Notes under the pieces: generated by a model | The model's input: the letters and a program-made list of their open reading frames with translations, nothing else | The model's database searches: none | Told to the model about the DNA's origin: nothing | Assembly (NCBI GenBank): GCA_022695795.1 | Contig: MU404056.1 | Location: forward strand, 558,001 to 622,000 | Origin: Biscogniauxia marginata | Lineage: Eukaryota; Ascomycota; Sordariomycetes; Xylariales; Xylariaceae | Direction: 5' to 3' | Length of the DNA stretch: 64,000 nucleotides | Program-made: the position numbers and the translations under genes | Shown: piece after piece, positions 47,301 to 58,817 of the stretch | Layout of the letters: each line of letters opens with the position of its first letter | Numbering within the stretch: the first letter of the stretch is position 1

Positions 47301-48787
47301 ATGTGAGGCTGGTTGGTGGTCAATATATATATAGGGCATCTCACAGGGCACCTACGCCCTAATCCTCCATCATCAATACATACTCCATGGGTAACGGCTA
47401 GTCTAGCTCGACGTTCTTTGGCAGGCTCGAAACCTTGACCGTCTGGTTCTCTATCTTCGAGTCCACGCAATTCCCTGTCGCGTAGAGTACATAGGCCCTA
47501 ATTGCTACAAGCACAATTAGCGGTGTCGCTTTTTGGCGCGACATTCCCTCATAGTCAAACGTTCCTTGAGAACTGCGTGTTGCGATCTATCAACTCGATC
47601 ATCAACAAAACCCACTATGTCCATCGGAAGAAACTTCTGCCATATCCAGTGCAGTGGGACAATTTCGAATGATGTGATTTTGACCACAACGAGTACATGT
47701 CGCGTAGGTTGGCTCTCCATAGATAGATCGCAGACTAGCTCTGGACAGGGTGGCTGCACAGCTTGCCTCCATAAGGGGAGCCTTCCACCCACTCTACTGA
47801 GCTCGAACAAGGGGTGGGAGCTCGAATCGATGAATTCGATAATGTTAGTTGATTTCGGATCAGTAGGTCCTCGATCGGATGTTACCAGAACAATCGAAAA
47901 ACAACGGAGAGATACTACCATATAACGGTTAAGAGGACAGGGGACACAAAGCAATATAGCAGGGTAGTACAATTAATAATTTTAAAGGTTCATTCCCTTA
48001 TTCATACCTGTTATATATGTGTGTGTCTATCTAATGGAAGCTATAAGATATCTTGAAATTCCCCGCGGCAAGTTGACGAGTGAAGGGTGCTGGTAGGGCC
48101 AGGGAGACATTGATGGCAGCATTTAATACAGCATCTATCCATGACACTCAATGGCTAGGAGAAACTGCAGAAATTTCCCTTGAGTGTATTGATGAGTCGA
48201 AGAAAGAGAGTAAATTATTTGGCTCATTCTTAGAAAATAACTGAGGGACTCCAACATGGGACTACATGTATCAAGGCGGGACAATATGCACTGTGGGTAT
48301 AGAGGCAGCGTCTCTTGGATACCTAGGTACACAGCTAGACACAAGCAAATAAGACCAACAAATTTTTGAAGGAAAATAGGTTGGTTTACTAGAAGAAACA
48401 AGATATAATTTATTATTATTATCTTGGATTGGCTTGAGGTAAAGCGAAGAAGTACATACCATCCAACCAAGCCAAGATAATAGACATGGAAGATAACCTA
48501 AGACCGGTGTGGATCCCCAATTCATGTGTGGGTTCATGTGTGGGGTGCAGAGTCCGGGCGCTGCACGTCGATAAGGAGCGGCTACTTTATCGATAAGATA
48601 ATATCAGAATTTCCAATGCGACTCTCTTAAAAGTTATTGATATTTTATTTTCTTCCGTCACACCCATCACCTTTTGTCATCTTCACTTTCTTTCTCTTTT
48701 CTGAACCTGGGCGCTACAACTCAACAATACAGTATAGTAAGGCTTGCTAGCTGCTTATAGATATACGACTCTGATACCCACACCATC
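44400..48787. mobile_element. AT-leaning region with broken reading frames, possible retroelement remnant
   Basis: About 4 kb richer in AT than its flanks, with no intact gene but several open frames of 60-150 codons interrupted by stops, mainly on the minus strand. One minus frame around 47.7 kb has a CCHC-type zinc knuckle (C-x2-C-x3-H-x4-C, 47697..47659) as in retroelement Gag proteins. Another, about 95 codons between stops and ending at 45349, reads RTEVLGVVDFYSGYGQLRWK and then a TIVRPVYTLND segment that resembles the end of some Pol polyproteins. Their order fits gag before pol on the minus strand with the middle lost. No LTR pair, protease or reverse transcriptase motif was found, so the call is tentative. 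The final 300 bases are the BCD1 promoter. Confidence 0.3.
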
Positions 48788-50020
48788 ATGGCAGACCCAT
48801 TGTTGACATCGCTCTGCGCCATCTGCCATATCCAAGCGCCGAGATATCGATGCCCACGATGTCGTGCTAGGACGTGTTCCTTAGCTTGTGTTAAGAAGCA
48901 CAAGAATTGGTCCTCCTGTAATGGCGAACGCGACCCTACAGTTTTCGTCCCACGGGAAAAACTCAAGACCGATGCAGGCATCGACCATGACTATAATTTC
49001 CTAGCTAAGATCGAACGGTCGGTCGAGCGGGCTGAAAGGGTATTTCGAGAAGATAGAGGGGTATTACCGCAAGAGGATTCGAACCCCCCGCCCAACAAGA
49101 AAGCGCGTCTTCACAAGGGTTGGAGCAGAGGAAAGGTCACCCTGGACACCAGTTCGAGGAAATGGGACAGGAATTCATTACATAGGATCCGGGAGCTCGG
49201 CATTAACGTCTCTTCTGTTCCCTACGGCATGACTAGGTCCAGAGAGAACACGACGAGCTGGAACAAACGGACGAGGGCGATTAATTGGCAGGTGGAATGG
49301 TTCGATTGGACCACAGACTCATCTACGGATCGAAATGCAAACCCTACACCTACGAGAATATTGCACAAAATACTAGATGAGACCCCCCTCTACGTCGGGT
49401 TTTCAGAAACGCAAGAATATCATCGCCAACAGCAACTTAGCAACGAGGAACGCGCACTAGAGAAGAAAGCTCTACGGAAACAACGAGGGCTAGCCAAAGG
49501 TGGCCAAGATGTGATTTCAACGGCATGGCAAGCTCAGCCGTCTTGGATGCAGAATCAGGCAATGACAAGCTGGAGCGATCCGACTGTTCGGAGTGGTCTC
49601 TCTGAAGATGAAAATTCAAGAGATAAGTATCAATTCTTCTTTCAAAAGCCAAGAATACCCTCGAGAGAGCTCCAGAGGCTCCTTCCTTCGGCGGCAGAGG
49701 AGAATCTAGCCACCCTCCTCCGTGGACTCGAAGTCGTCGAGTTCCCAACCATTCACGTCTTTCCGGCTGGAGCTAGTACTCCGCCGAATGGATACGTGAT
49801 TGAAAAACGACCGGGGCAAAGACGGATTCAGAAGAAGCGAAAAAGACCAGCTATAGTTGAATATGCTTCTAGTATGGAATCATCTGGTGGAGAGGAAGAT
49901 GGCGAATTGGTTGAGAATAATTCAGAGAACAGAGCCTCTTTAGATGAGGATGACGACACAAGCAGCTCAGGGTCTGATTCTAGTGACTCTGGGGCGGAGT
50001 CGGATTTGGAAATGTCATGA
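48788..50020 (+). CDS. bcd1: Box C/D snoRNA accumulation protein BCD1 (zf-HIT, ZNHIT6 type)
   Basis: Nuclear factor needed for stable assembly of box C/D snoRNPs. A single exon of 410 residues. The N-terminal zf-HIT finger has its ligands at Cys10, Cys13, Cys22, Cys25, Cys30, Cys34, His38 and Cys44. After it come REKLKTDAGIDHDYNFLAKIERSVERAER and the Bcd1 core: GVNV-like segment ELGINVSSVPYGMTRSRENTTSWNKR, INWQVEWFDW, a cysteine-free conserved block ending LLRGLEVVEFPTIHVFP, and a nuclear-signal-like KKRKRP. The tail is acidic and Ser-rich (DEDDDTSSSGSDSSDSG), usual in fungal forms. Upstream is a CT-rich promoter. It begins a run of RNA-related genes extending to the right edge. Confidence 0.93.
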   Translation: MADPLLTSLCAICHIQAPRYRCPRCRARTCSLACVKKHKNWSSCNGERDPTVFVPREKLKTDAGIDHDYNFLAKIERSVERAERVFREDRGVLPQEDSNPPPNKKARLHKGWSRGKVTLDTSSRKWDRNSLHRIRELGINVSSVPYGMTRSRENTTSWNKRTRAINWQVEWFDWTTDSSTDRNANPTPTRILHKILDETPLYVGFSETQEYHRQQQLSNEERALEKKALRKQRGLAKGGQDVISTAWQAQPSWMQNQAMTSWSDPTVRSGLSEDENSRDKYQFFFQKPRIPSRELQRLLPSAAEENLATLLRGLEVVEFPTIHVFPAGASTPPNGYVIEKRPGQRRIQKKRKRPAIVEYASSMESSGGEEDGELVENNSENRASLDEDDDTSSSGSDSSDSGAESDLEMS

Positions 50021-50602
50021 TGAATGAGCATGGGAGGTAAACTACCTAGTTTAATGATAATTGTAATATCAGCGATGGATGCTGGGTCGATGAATGCCGG
50101 GTGAATATGTAGTGGTAGAAAACAAGTGTTGGAATCTTGCACTGCTCATGAGGGTCTCGGGATAATAGCGAGCACATTTGTATAGGATTGGCGATGACAA
50201 CTTCAATATCACCATTCTCCTATTCTCCTCTCCCTAACTACCTATCCCAATTCATAAACCGGAAAGGAGTACCTAGGTACATTAGTAGGTACCTAGGTAT
50301 GTACACTATTTCCCCAGATTATTTCCCCAGGCGGTGTAGCTTTGCAGAAAAAAGGTGCCACAATAAGCGAGTGGCTGGCGCCCCTCAGATGCAATTTTGC
50401 CTTCCGCTGATTTTCAGCCTCCTCCACAACCTGAACTGCACATCTTTTTCCCTGCATTCAACCATTAACCACAAACGACGACGACAATTTTCCTACCTCC
50501 CTCTTCCTCACACCTCAGTTTCGAGGGCACCTCACTTCCCTTTCTTTGACCTTTCCTGCATTTCATATTCCCTTTGCGCATTGAGCGCATAGTTCGCAGA
50601 CC
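50021..50602. other. Intergenic between BCD1 and SCD6 genes
   Basis: 582 bases holding the BCD1 3' end and the SCD6 promoter. Two copies of the CCTAGGTAC/TAGGTACCTA motif lie at 50270-50297, followed by a strongly pyrimidine-rich leader (50400-50570) just before the next start codon. Confidence 0.6.
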
Positions 50603-52622
50603 ATGTCTGAATTTCTTGGGTACGTCTTTGCATGGCCACCTTTCTGTGAGCCCTCAATCGCTCTGCCTTGCCCGCACCGCTGACATAGCCGCACGCAGCT
50701 CGCGCATATCCCTCATCTCCAAGAGCGACATTCGGTAGGTGCCCTTGCCTTATTGTGTCTGCCGTGCATACGCATTGACTCGCTTAGATACTCGGGTGTC
50801 CTGCATGAGATCAATTCCACAGAGTCGACCGTGTCTCTCGAAAATGTCAAATCCTTTGGAACCGAGGGCCGAAGAGGCAATCCGGAAGAGGAGATAGCAC
50901 CTTCTGACCAAATCTACGAGTACATTGTTTTCCGCGGTAGCGATGTGAAGGATCTGCGCATCGAGCAGGCTCCAGGTCCTCCCAAGGAGAACCAGCCTCC
51001 CAAGGTCCCCGATGACCCTGCTATCGTAGGAGTAAGTCTGCCCTCGCCTATCCATCAATCCTTGCTGTGCCCATATTGCATGACGAAACATTTCGGATGT
51101 AAATCTTTTCCTTGCTGAAGCGCAAACAACACCATGTTGATATTTCCGTTGCCTTCCTTCTGATCTACTTGTGGAAGCTGGCCCTGTCCTCAAATTATCG
51201 AAATACTTCGCCTTATACATCTTACTAATCATCCAATATGATATTTAGGCGCGTCCAGTCGGCAATGTCCCGCCCCCGCCCGGCCCGGGAAACCCAGGCC
51301 CAGTGCCCTCTCCTTTCGCCCAGCATCAATATCCACCGAACTTCTACCCGCCCCCGCCCGGCCAATGGGGGCGTGGCGGAGGCCCAGGTCCTACACAAGG
51401 CTTCAATATGCCTTACCCCCCTCCCCCGGGCTGGTTTCCTCAAGGTCAAGGTTTCCCGCCTGGTGGCCCTGGCCCGTGGAACAGTTTTGGATATCCGCCT
51501 GGGCCTCAAGGACCTCCGGGTGCGCCTGGCCAAGGAATGAGAGGGGCGCCGCAACAGGACAACAAACCAGCTCCTATTGGTGCTGGTGTCGACAAACAAA
51601 GACCGGTTGGTATCCCGGTTGGTATCCCCCCGGTTGAGTTGCCTACCGAGTCTAAGTCTTTTGGACAGCCTCCTATTCAGCCCGCAGCTACGAGTGCCGC
51701 ACCCACCCCGCCTATTGAGTCGAAACCGACCGCCGCAGAGGTTAAGGCGACCGCCGAATCACTCTCGACAAAGAGTCCGGCAAACAATACTTCCGAGACG
51801 AAAGCTATTTCTACCGGTCCCAAGAATAACCGTGTTACTCCTGCTCTGCCGATTCAGGCACCGATCCCAGCTCCTATCCAACCGAAATCCGCACCGCAGG
51901 TCACGGCTGCTACGGCTTCCGTTAAGCCTTCAACCGAGCTGAACAATGGTCCCCAGAGCGCAGCTTCTCTTAGAGACGCTACTCAGGTTGCAAAGGCCGC
52001 CGTCGCCGTCGCTATGGCGAAGCTTGACAACCCTGCTGCCGCAGCAAGATCGAATGGACCGACTGTCACAACTAACAACGCAATGGATAATCTGACCAAG
52101 AAGGTCAATGAAATGAGAGTCAACGCTACTAGATCCGGCCCTGGAAGAGGACGCGGTCGGGGAGGCCGTGGAGGAGGGAGTCACAACAAGGTCGACGTTC
52201 CCGATGCTGATTTCGACTTCCAGACTTCAAATGCGAAGTTCAACAAGCAGGACCTCGTGAAGGAGGCTATTGCCGGCTCACCCGTCGGTCCCGTCAGTGA
52301 AGCTCCTAACGGAACTTTCTCCGAAATCCAAGAACCCGATGAATCTGCTGCGCCTGTTGCGTATAACAAGACGAGATCATTCTTCGATAACATTTCGAGT
52401 GAGTCTAGAGAACGTGCAGAAAACGGTGGTCAGAAGCCGGGTGGGCGCGAATGGCGTGGCGAGGAACAGCGCAAGAACATGGAGACTTTCGGCCAAGGAA
52501 GTGTCGATGGCGGTTACCGAGGTGGATACCGTGGAAGAGGTCGTGGACGCGGTAACTCGCGTGGTCGTGGCTTTGGTGGTCGCAACCGAGGCAGCACGTA
52601 CCGGCAAGTCACCCCTCAGTGA
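50603..52622 (+). CDS. scd6: SCD6/Sum2/LSM14 family translational repressor
   Basis: P-body protein that binds mRNA and decapping factors and represses translation. Exons 50603..50619 (17 nt), 50699..50734 (36 nt), 50788..51031 and 51249..52622 give 556 residues; splice joins restore MSEFLGSRISLISKSDIRYSGVLHEIN. Residues 1-85 are the divergent LSm14 domain (VSLENVKSFGTEGR, YEYIVFRGSDVKDLRIEQ). A long Pro/Gly-rich linker follows. At about 410-435 is the FDF box (DADFDFQTSNAKFNKQDLVKE), at about 470 the FFD motif (YNKTRSFFDNIS), at about 497-512 the TFG motif (EWRGEEQRKNMETFG), and the last 40 residues are RGG repeats for RNA binding; another RGG patch precedes the FDF box. Two tiny first exons are typical of fungal SCD6 genes. 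Confidence 0.95.
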
Positions 52623-53577
52623 TTGGTGATGTTGAGGTGCCTACTCGAAGTACCTGAATTGCTTCTCGCTGATTTCGTGCTTCGCGAGTGACTGAACATG
52701 CTCGGTCTAGCTGCATTCATGCTCGTCACATAACACCACGACTGCTGGGATGCTTTTCATCAGCTCTCAGTTTATGCACACATTATTACCAATGCCATTC
52801 ATGCTGGCCTCAGCACCTTCGCCCGCTCATGTTTCCTACACAAACCACGACGGCTGGAGTTTACAATTTCAGCTACCCCTACACGATTCACGTCCCTCAC
52901 ATGCCATCATCTGTACAATGTATTAATAGTTCAGTCGCGTGATTTCGGGCTGTTTCATGCCCTAGGAGTCGGTTGTTGAGCGTGCAGTTTTTCGTTGCCT
53001 CTAAGCTCCAATGGAATCGGGTTTTAGAAGAGGCTTAATACATCGGCGCAGGGGTCGTTCGTCATAGATTTATGCGTCTTACGGCGTTGGTCTGGCGGAT
53101 TGAAAAGCAATATACAGCTGAGATGAAGGGGAAAAAATGCGAAGGCCGGTTTTTGCCCCATGCAAAGGATAGTCATCATAAGGAGGTACAACTGGTACCA
53201 GCTTCATTTTCACTGGTACTCCACGATATGAGACGAGGCATGTCTCACGAAACCCGAAAAATGGATCTTTTGACTTGATGTGGATGGCTTTGGCTTCACT
53301 GAGACGGCAGGATGAGTAGGTACAGTGCATATCCTAGAGCCATATCGATTAATACAGAATCATCAAGTCTATACTTTCTTCGCAGTGTGTCGGTAGAACC
53401 CTTGATCTAGTAAAATTACTAATCATTCTACCAAGTCTAGACTTGTGGGTAAATGTCTCTAGGATTTATATTAGTGATGACCATCGCACAGTAACTTCAG
53501 AACATGCAAGCAACGTTGTTATTTGGGGAGAGGGCGAGAAAAAAAAAAAAAGTAAAAGCAATGAAAAGGGTGCAAAC
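52623..53577. other. Convergent intergenic region
   Basis: Lies between the converging SCD6 and NIT2-type genes and probably carries both 3' UTRs. Nothing coding is supported; an A homopolymer of about 13 lies near 53541-53553. Confidence 0.6.
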
Positions 53578-55307
53578 TCACGTCCTCCTCACAAGCGGCA
53601 TCTTCTCCCTAACCCTCTCCCACTCGCCGAGATCTATATCCACGACGCCGAGCTCGCCCACGGCGCCGTCCTCGGCCTCCCACTCTGCTACCCCCGCACG
53701 TTCGTCTCCGTCTCCGTCTTTCTTGTCGGATCGCTCGCGCACCCCCTTCAGCTGCAGCACGACCCGGCCCCACGGGTCGACGACCATGCTGCGGCCGTAG
53801 CTCACGCGCGGGAAGGCGCCGTTGTGCTGCCCCACCTGGGCGGCGGCGACGACCCAGCTCTGGGTCTCGATGGCGCGGGCGCGGAGGAGGACCTCCCAGT
53901 GCGCGTGCCCCGTCGGCACGGTGAAGGCGCTGGGGTAGAGGAGGACCTGCGCGGGACCGGGGGGAGCGGAAGCAGAGGCGAGGTGCACGGCGGCCTCGGG
54001 GAAGCGCAGGTCGAAGCAGATGAGGCTGCCGAGGCGGCCGACGGGCGAGCCGAAGGGCGGCGCGAAGGAGGACCCGGCCTGGGTGCTGCTGGACTCGCGG
54101 AGGGCGCCGTAGTCGAAGAGGTGCAGCTTGGAGTAGGCGCCGGCGTCGAGGAGGGCGCCCGCGGGGGTGATGTAGACCGTGCGGTTGTAGAGCTTCGTGA
54201 TTGTATCTGTCTCGGGGGCGTAGGGGGAGGGGGGCGCGTCCCGGGGGATCGTGGGTACGACTGGGTTGGTAGAGGGGGATGGGGATGGGGATGGGGATGG
54301 GGCGGCGACGGGCTTCACGGCTACGGGCTCGTGGATCCCGACGTGCACCGCGATCGAGTGCCGCGCCGCGGCCGCCTGGAGCCCTGTCACGAAGGGCGAT
54401 GTGGAGACGGGCCGCGCGAGCGAGAGGGACTCGGCGGTCGAGGTCGCGACGTAGTCGGATGCCTCTGGGAGGAAGAGGACCTGCCAGATCTGTGGTTAGT
54501 CTGGTCGTCTTTTCCTGGGGGGGGTTTTTTTTTTTGCGCGGTTGCGTTAAAGGAGAAAAAAAAAAAAGGGAGGTGGATGCGAAGGGATAAGACTAGGTAG
54601 ATATGTTAGGTCTTAGTAAGAAGAGGAGGGAATAGCATCGCTAGCGAATATTCCCCTTTCCCTGGCGACGGTAGGTAGGTGCTAGGCTGTTTTGTGAAAG
54701 CCCTTCATCCCACTAAGGATAGGGGGTAAGATCTAGGTTATGACAATTTTCAGGGGGGGGCAACTCGCATCAAAATCAACCCAGGCCCCGAACTATCTAC
54801 CAAACAAACCCCCTCTTTCTTGATTCATGTAATTCCCACGGAGGCCGCATCATCTCGAGGAAAAAGCGACTAAGAAGAGTAGATGAGATGGGCTGGGCTG
54901 ATGATGTATGTATGTATGTACCATGCCCCCTTCCCCTCCCCTCTTTAATGATCACTCTTGAAGGCGGGCAACAACTTTTTTTGCTTTTTCGTAATCATGC
55001 AGGAGAAGTAGTAAGGGGGGAAAAAAAAAGGAAAAAAGATAAACAGGGTATTGGATATGTACCCTCGCTCTCATCAAAGACATACCTTAGCACCCGCGCT
55101 CGCGGCCTGGCTGACGAGCCTGACGCACTGCTTGAGGTTGTCCGCCATCGAGTTGGAGGAGCATATCTGACCTATCGCCTGCATATCCGGGCAAGAACGG
55201 CAAGTTAGCTGCAGTACTTCGTCATCATGTATCAATGTGCTTTTCTTTTCTTTTCTTTTTTATTATTATATTAATTGCAAGGTAGTATTCATTACCGCTT
55301 TGGCCAT
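53578..55307 (-). CDS. Nitrilase-superfamily amidase, NIT2/NIT1 type (deaminated glutathione amidase)
   Basis: Carbon-nitrogen hydrolase; yeast Nit2 and mammalian Nit1 repair deaminated glutathione, which is the likely role. Exons on this strand are 55307..55296 (12 nt), 55178..55086 and 54480..53578, 335 residues. The joins give MAKAAIGQICSSNSMADNL and AGAKVLFLPEASDY. The Glu-Lys-Cys triad is visible as Glu in LPEASDY, Lys in AYSKLHLFDY and Cys in LICFDLRFPE; GRSMVVDPWGRVV is the late family block. A Ser-Pro repeat insert (from GGGGAT units) near residue 120 is species-specific. Intron 2 is 605 bases, about ten times the usual length; a second acceptor nine bases upstream would insert IWQ. 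A long GC-rich frame on the other strand is only its shadow. Confidence 0.92.
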
Positions 55308-56817
55308 TTTTCCTTTTTCCTTTTTCCTTTTTTTCCCGTCGAGGATTTCGCGTCTCTAATGTTTCGAGTTTCTGGCTTCTGATAAGTCGCTGATTAATTG
55401 GTCTTGATCTTGTCTGTAGGTAGGTAACGTCGGCGTAGCGTTGTCTCCCGCGGGGGGTAACGGCAGCAAAAAATTAAATATACCTAGGTAGGTACCTGGT
55501 ATGTTATATGTCTGCGTGAATGTTTAGATGTGATAGGTAGGTATGCATCAATATAAGGAAGTTCGATTCGATTTGTTCAAACTCCAAAACCGACGTTGAT
55601 TGATCGACAATGGAATTGGACAACCAATCCAACGAGATATATGTAGGAACGAAAAGGGCAGAGGTAGGTAGTAGCACATCATCGGGGCCCAGGCGGCATC
55701 GGAAACCGCCAAGACCTCCCTCCGATATCGATACTATACTGAATCGAGGCCGTCATCGCATGCATCATCAATCAATCCGGGGAACATTTAGGTATCATAG
55801 ACAAGACTTGAGTTGCTCCACTTTGGCCTGGTTTCAACCATGGCATACTCGACCTACCTGGCTAGGGTAAACTTACTTATTATTACACGCGTATTGTTAG
55901 GCACAGCGGGGAAATCTTACCTACAGTTTTAATATTCGGTACTCGCATGGCATACATTGAAGCCAAGGTTGGGGTTAGGTACTCATCCAAGGCATCCCAG
56001 TCGAACAAGTATGTGCTCGTATTTGATTTTTTTTCGTCTCTTTTCTTTCCCCCTTCTATTTCTATTTTTATTTTTATTTTCAAAAGCGTATGCCCGGGAG
56101 CTTGGGTATATATTATAATAGTAGGTAGCAGCAGCTACTTCTTAGGTATATCAAGGTAGACAGATAGTATCACATAAAACCCACATAGACAGGTACATAG
56201 GTAGGTAATTAGTATATCACGGCTAACATTCCGCATGGTTATACTATTCTTTTGGTGGTTGTTTTTTTTTCTCTCCCGCTACCATTCTTTTGTGCGCTTG
56301 GTTTAACTTTATGGCAGAGAAAGAAAAATAAATACAACGCACGACTGGACTTTGCCACCCCTTCCTTCGCTGCTACGCCCTTCTACAGACAGACAAACTC
56401 CCTGGGGAGTTTTTCTGTCCGCGAATTAGAGGTAGATATTTCTTGAAGCGCTGAACAAGATTTCTTCTTCTAGATGATCCTCGCGGGAATCAACAACGTA
56501 TCATGCCGAGCTGACAAACCATCGTGCGTTACGGTTTGCTCGTCTCCTGTCTTCGTGTAAAGAACCAGGACTGGGAGTTGGAAAGATTAAAATGCAGAAA
56601 AGCCAACCTTGCCTCCCTATGCCCCCTTCTGATGTCAACGCCCTGCTGATACACGTGGGAGACAATGTACTCAATACCATATGGAGAATTTGTGCTCAGG
56701 AAATCCCCCAAATGTAACTTGTGAGTGACCGGTTCCCGACCATAGAACCTCGAGCATCTGCCGCAGGTAGTCTCGTACGTGTGTGGGTGAAGCTTGATAC
56801 CGTATCCTGGTCCTCTA
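55308..56817. other. Intergenic 1.5 kb between NIT2-type and TAF4 genes
   Basis: Holds the promoter of the amidase gene (TTTCC repeats near 55310-55335, a TACCTAGGTAGGTACCT cluster near 55481) and the 3' flank of TAF4. An 86-codon frame at 55610 lacks any support. Confidence 0.55.
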
Positions 56818-58817
56818 TCATGATTTATGCGTGGCAACCTTGTCACCGGTGTCCGACTTGTCTATCCTGTTATACGCCTCCTGCAAGGTTTTCTGGTCAA
56901 AACCACGATCCTCGAGGACCACCACCCAGTCTCGAAGCTGAATATTCTTGCCCTTCTCGGAATCCTCGCGGAACTGACCAAGATGCGCGACGCTTCCTTT
57001 GGTTAGAGGACCACGAGCAGCTCTAGCGCTGGTGCCCCCTGCGCCACCGGGCGTACTTGGACCACCGGCTTGTGGTCTTGGTGAGCTTGCTCCGCCGCCG
57101 CCACCGGCCGCACCGGCGCTCATCCACGAGTATTTCTTCTTCTTGCCGCCAGCAAACAGGCTGAGTGTCGTATTTACTTGGGTGCTGCTGCTGGCTTCCG
57201 CGGCTTTCGCAGCGGCCTTCTTGCCTTCTTTCTTCGTAGGAGCCTTTACTTCCGATGATTCGGGGGCGACAGAGCCAGGTGTCCCGGGCGCCACCGACCC
57301 CGTTCGCGATCCGGCCTCAGCACCCTCTTTATCCTTCTCAGCCGCCTTATCGACTCTCTTTTGCCGTTTCCTCAGCCTAGCCTCTTCTGCACTCTGGACA
57401 CTCTTTCCATCACCGAGCATGGCCTCTACCATGAAATTCGTCGGTGGAGACTCGGAGACTGGAGTAGGTAACCCGTTGCTAAGTTCGTCGGCCGATCCTA
57501 GAAACTACGTCAGCAAAAACTGTATCAGACTGCTTGGGCAACTATGTCCATACGTTTGAGTGGGTTCGTGCGGGGGCTGACCGCGCTTTCCGCACCCGTC
57601 CGCCGGCCTTCATCATGGGCCCCGTTCACTTTCGGCGACGGGAAGGCCGCCGCATCTACCCACTCTGTCGGGATTGAGCCATGTGAACTCTGTTGGCGAG
57701 TCACCGCAATCCTGTTCGCATCGCTGAGCAGTTCTCTCAAGTGCTCTTTCGTTCCTATCGAAAGCAGCGCTATCTGGTCAACGAGGAGCGATTCCTTGGG
57801 GATGAACGATCCAAGCGTCTGAACGACTGTTCCATCCGGAGCTTTCTGGCACAAAACCTTGAGCTCGGGTTTCGGGAAATCCACCGGCTGGGTGAATCTT
57901 CCTATATACTGGCTCTTGCCATCTGGTTTCAAATCCAGGTTTAGCCCTAGACCAAATTTTGAGGCAACATCAAGTAACCGCTTGTGTACTATGCCAGGCT
58001 CTAACAGATGATGGGCTACCTCGTGACTTCTAGTCACGGCCAGCCGGTGAGCTGCCTCGTTCCATGCACGATCTGCGGCTTCCGCAGCGAGCTCCTCCTG
58101 AGATTTCGCCTCGGTATGTTGGGGGGGCTGGTTGGCCGGTCCGGCACCATAGAGAGTATCCCGTCCACCGGCAGGATAATTTCCAAACCCGCCTCTTGAC
58201 TCCATATTATTCATAATTTCCGCCTCTTCATCGAGGTCAATACCGGTGCCGACGAGCATATCATCCATATCGTATGCGACTGCTTTAGAAGGTGCGGGTT
58301 TTGAAGGTTGTCTTGCCGCATCGTTGGCGGCAGAGAAGGAAGCGGTGGTCGTTGGAGGACCCATGTTGCTAATCGCTGGAGCCGCCGAACCGACTGGGGC
58401 GAGGGTGGCATTTGAATAAGGCGCTTGTGTAGTACTAGGAGTCGGCGGCTGTGGCGATGATAAAGTCGGAACGGTCGTAATGGATGGCATGGTGAGGGTC
58501 ATTCCGCTCGAGGGGGGGCGCCCGTTGGGCTGATGAGTAGAGTTGTAAGGATTCGCGGGAATAGTCGGTATCGTGGGCGTGGGAAGAGCGGGCGACGCCA
58601 ATCCAGTTATAGGCGTTGCTGCGCCAGGAGTCGTGGCGGTCGGACTCGCGGCATATGAGTTCGGGTATGGCGATGCAGGTTGCGAAGGACCAGGAGATAT
58701 CTTAGCTCTCTTATTAGGAGGGAGGGTAAATCCAGCTGTAGGGGCGCTGGGAGATGGTGAAGGCTGGGGCGGAGAGAACTGCCTCTGGGCGAGACTGGGC
58801 GGAGGCGGATGCGACAT
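56818..58817 (-). CDS. taf4: Transcription initiation factor TFIID subunit 4 (TAF4)
   Basis: TFIID core subunit, partner of TAF12 in the histone-fold pair, needed for polymerase II preinitiation. Exons 58817..57554 and 57497..56818 join over a 56-base intron (C|GA split codon) and give 647 residues. Residues 1-200 are a Pro/Ser/Thr-rich disordered part with an NKRAK signal. The conserved TAF4 domain begins about 190: DMDDMLVGTGIDLDEEAE, LAAEAADRAWNEAAHRLAVTRSHEVAHHLLEPGIVHKRLLD, then the block GSFIPKESLLVDQIALLSIGTKEHLRELLSDANRIA, and after the splice the basic MVEAMLGDGKSVQSAEEARLRKRQKRVDKAAEKDKEG. The C terminus carries LRDWVVVLEDRGFDQKTLQEAYNRID. Divergent from YSH1. Confidence 0.93.

Noticed and set aside
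47640..47780. Zinc knuckle as a piece of an Mpe1/RBBP6 gene
   Set aside because: Spacing has one residue fewer between the second Cys and His, and no DWNN or RING part is found near it.
49070..49095. GGATTCGAACCCC as a minus-strand or plus-strand tRNA T arm
   Set aside because: Lies inside the intact BCD1 coding frame and no matching arms flank it.
53443..54600. 385-codon open frame on the plus strand
   Set aside because: It lies antisense to the amidase exon 3, is low complexity (Gly, Glu, Val, Arg) and exists because the gene on the other strand is GC-rich at third positions.
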